A program made the position numbers and the translations under genes. The notes below the pieces were generated by a model. The model did not search any database. It was not told where the DNA came from and was given only the letters and a program-made list of their open reading frames with translations. A DNA stretch of 14,390 nt. Source: Candidatus Sumerlaeota bacterium (lineage in GTDB: Bacteria; Sumerlaeota; Sumerlaeia; MVZB01; JAJFLK01). Each line of letters begins with the position of its first letter. The first letter of the stretch is position 1. The stretch covers positions 1 to 14,390 of the forward strand of contig JAJFLK010000222.1 in NCBI GenBank assembly GCA_021772735.1, in the 5' to 3' direction. This document shows positions 13,375-14,390 of the stretch, piece by piece.

Positions 13375-14390
13375 TTGAAACGCAAACTTCGATTCGGAGC
13401 CTTCGAGCAGCGCGTCGCATTTCTGTGCGTCGTGCTTTTCGGAGCATTTGGACTGCTTTTCATTCGCCTTCCAGCCCATCTGGCGGCGATGGAGAAACAG
13501 CACAAGTATGAAGGGGAATTCTACGAGTTCGCCCAGCTCTTCAGCGAAATCTATCGCGATGTCAGCGAGCGATACGTTGATGAAGTCGATTCCAAGCAGC
13601 TCTTTGAGGGCGCCATCCGAGGCATGTTCGCCACTCTCGATCCGCATAGCCAGTGGCTTTCGCCCGATTCGCTTACGAATCTTGAGAAAGAGACTGAGGG
13701 CGAGTTCTCTGGTGTGGGACTGCATATCACACTGCGCGACGGGGTGCTGACGGTCATTGCGCCCATACCCGGCACGCCGGCGGCACGCGCGGGACTGCTG
13801 CCGATGGACCGCATCGTGGAGATCGATGATGAGACCACCGATGAGATCACATTGACCGAAGCCGTCAAGCGTCTGACCGGCCCCGACGGCACCAGTGTCG
13901 ACGTCAAGGTCTTCCGCGAAGGCGAGGACGAACTGCTCGAATTCACACTTGTGCGCGACAAGATCAAGATCGAGAGCGTTTTTTGGCGCGTGCTCGAAGA
14001 TGACATCGCATACCTCCGCATCGAACGCTTTGCCGACGACACGGCCGGCGATGTCAAGCGTGCGCTCAAGGAGTTCAACAAGCTCGATCTGGAAGGCATG
14101 ATCGTCGATCTTCGTTATGACACGGGCGGGCTTCTCGATAAGGTCGTCGAGATTTGCGATTACTTTCTGCCGCCCGAGCAGATCATTGTCTCGACCAAGG
14201 GGCGCCGCGAGAACAACAACAACGAATATTTCTCCGAAAAGGCGCCTTTGACCGAACTTCCTCTGGTGGTCCTGGTCAACCGAGGCTCGGCCTCGGCTTC
14301 GGAAATCTTCGCCGGCGCGATGCAGGATACCAAGCGCGGGGTCATCATGGGCCCCGAGGACGAGAACACTTTCGGCAAGGGCTCCGTCCA
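13375..14390 (+). CDS. S41 carboxy-terminal processing protease (CtpA/Prc family), 3' end outside the window
   Basis: The frame is open from TTG 13375 to the right edge, 338 complete codons. A basic N-terminus (KRKLRFG) and a hydrophobic segment at about 13-31 give a signal or anchor, so the enzyme acts in the periplasm. An N-terminal helical region (about 40-105) has DPHSQWLSPD, typical of the family. A PDZ domain follows at about 110-190 (FSGVGLHITLRDG, then PGTPAARAGLLPMDRIVEIDD). The protease core has DLRYDTGGLL and the nucleophile in NRGSASASE (the middle Ser of the three, Ser307). The general base Lys335 is in TFGKGSV at the very end of the window. The Ser-Lys gap is about three residues longer than in common CtpA enzymes because of a PEDEN insertion. 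The family trims C-termini of periplasmic proteins, including regulators of peptidoglycan hydrolases, which fits the amidase upstream. The missing part is the end of the core and the C-terminal region. Confidence 0.93.
   Translation, partial: MKRKLRFGAFEQRVAFLCVVLFGAFGLLFIRLPAHLAAMEKQHKYEGEFYEFAQLFSEIYRDVSERYVDEVDSKQLFEGAIRGMFATLDPHSQWLSPDSLTNLEKETEGEFSGVGLHITLRDGVLTVIAPIPGTPAARAGLLPMDRIVEIDDETTDEITLTEAVKRLTGPDGTSVDVKVFREGEDELLEFTLVRDKIKIESVFWRVLEDDIAYLRIERFADDTAGDVKRALKEFNKLDLEGMIVDLRYDTGGLLDKVVEICDYFLPPEQIIVSTKGRRENNNNEYFSEKAPLTELPLVVLVNRGSASASEIFAGAMQDTKRGVIMGPEDENTFGKGSV

Overview
The window is a stretch of a moderately GC-rich chromosome from a Gram-negative-type bacterium. The evidence is a Wzm/Wzt polysaccharide exporter, Sec signal peptides ending in AxA/SSA-Q-D, an AlgJ/AlgX-like extracytoplasmic protein, a periplasmic-type amidase and an S41 carboxy-terminal processing protease. 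Several starts are TTG behind good Shine-Dalgarno (SD) sequences. The style of the intergenic repeats and the unusual domain combinations suggest an environmental lineage outside the Proteobacteria (for example the PVC group or a candidate phylum), but that is only an impression. There is no integrase, transposase, CRISPR array, rRNA or phage gene.

Left part (1-6518) is a surface-polysaccharide locus. A very large glycosyltransferase, cut by the left edge, carries the end of one GT2 domain, a complete GT2 domain and a GT4 domain. Converging on it is a four-gene minus-strand unit, in transcription order wzm (ABC-2 permease, TTG start), wzt (ATPase with a C-terminal Wzt-type domain), a class I SAM methyltransferase whose start overlaps the wzt stop by 11 bp, and a second SAM methyltransferase. 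Together they look like an ABC-transporter-dependent O-antigen or capsule module: chain synthesis, methyl modification or capping, and export.

Middle part (6519-10835). A 484-bp divergent gap, holding only doubtful small reading frames, leads into a membrane-anchored phospholipase D-like protein with one intact and one degenerate HKD motif. It converges within 23 bp on a 669-residue secreted AlgJ/AlgX-like SGNH protein that keeps the GDS serine and the HW histidine but has Gly where the family usually has Asp. A tRNA-Val(UAC) gene with an encoded CCA and a perfect TTGACA -35 box lies 142 bp upstream of that gene on the same strand. A spurious N-terminal extension of the gene runs straight through the tRNA.

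Right part (10836-14390) is a cell-wall/periplasm module on the plus strand. An intergenic region contains a 41-bp interspersed-type repeat with inverted ends and a 9-nt internal period. It is followed by a 656-residue N-acetylmuramoyl-L-alanine amidase (Amidase_3) with a large beta-rich N-terminal half, a 243-bp gap with GC-rich hairpins, and an S41/CtpA-type protease that runs off the right edge just after its catalytic lysine. The most unusual points are the triple-domain glycosyltransferase, the wzt-coupled methyltransferase as a candidate chain cap, and the altered active sites of the PLD-like and AlgJ-like proteins. I did not find a clearly new multi-gene system.
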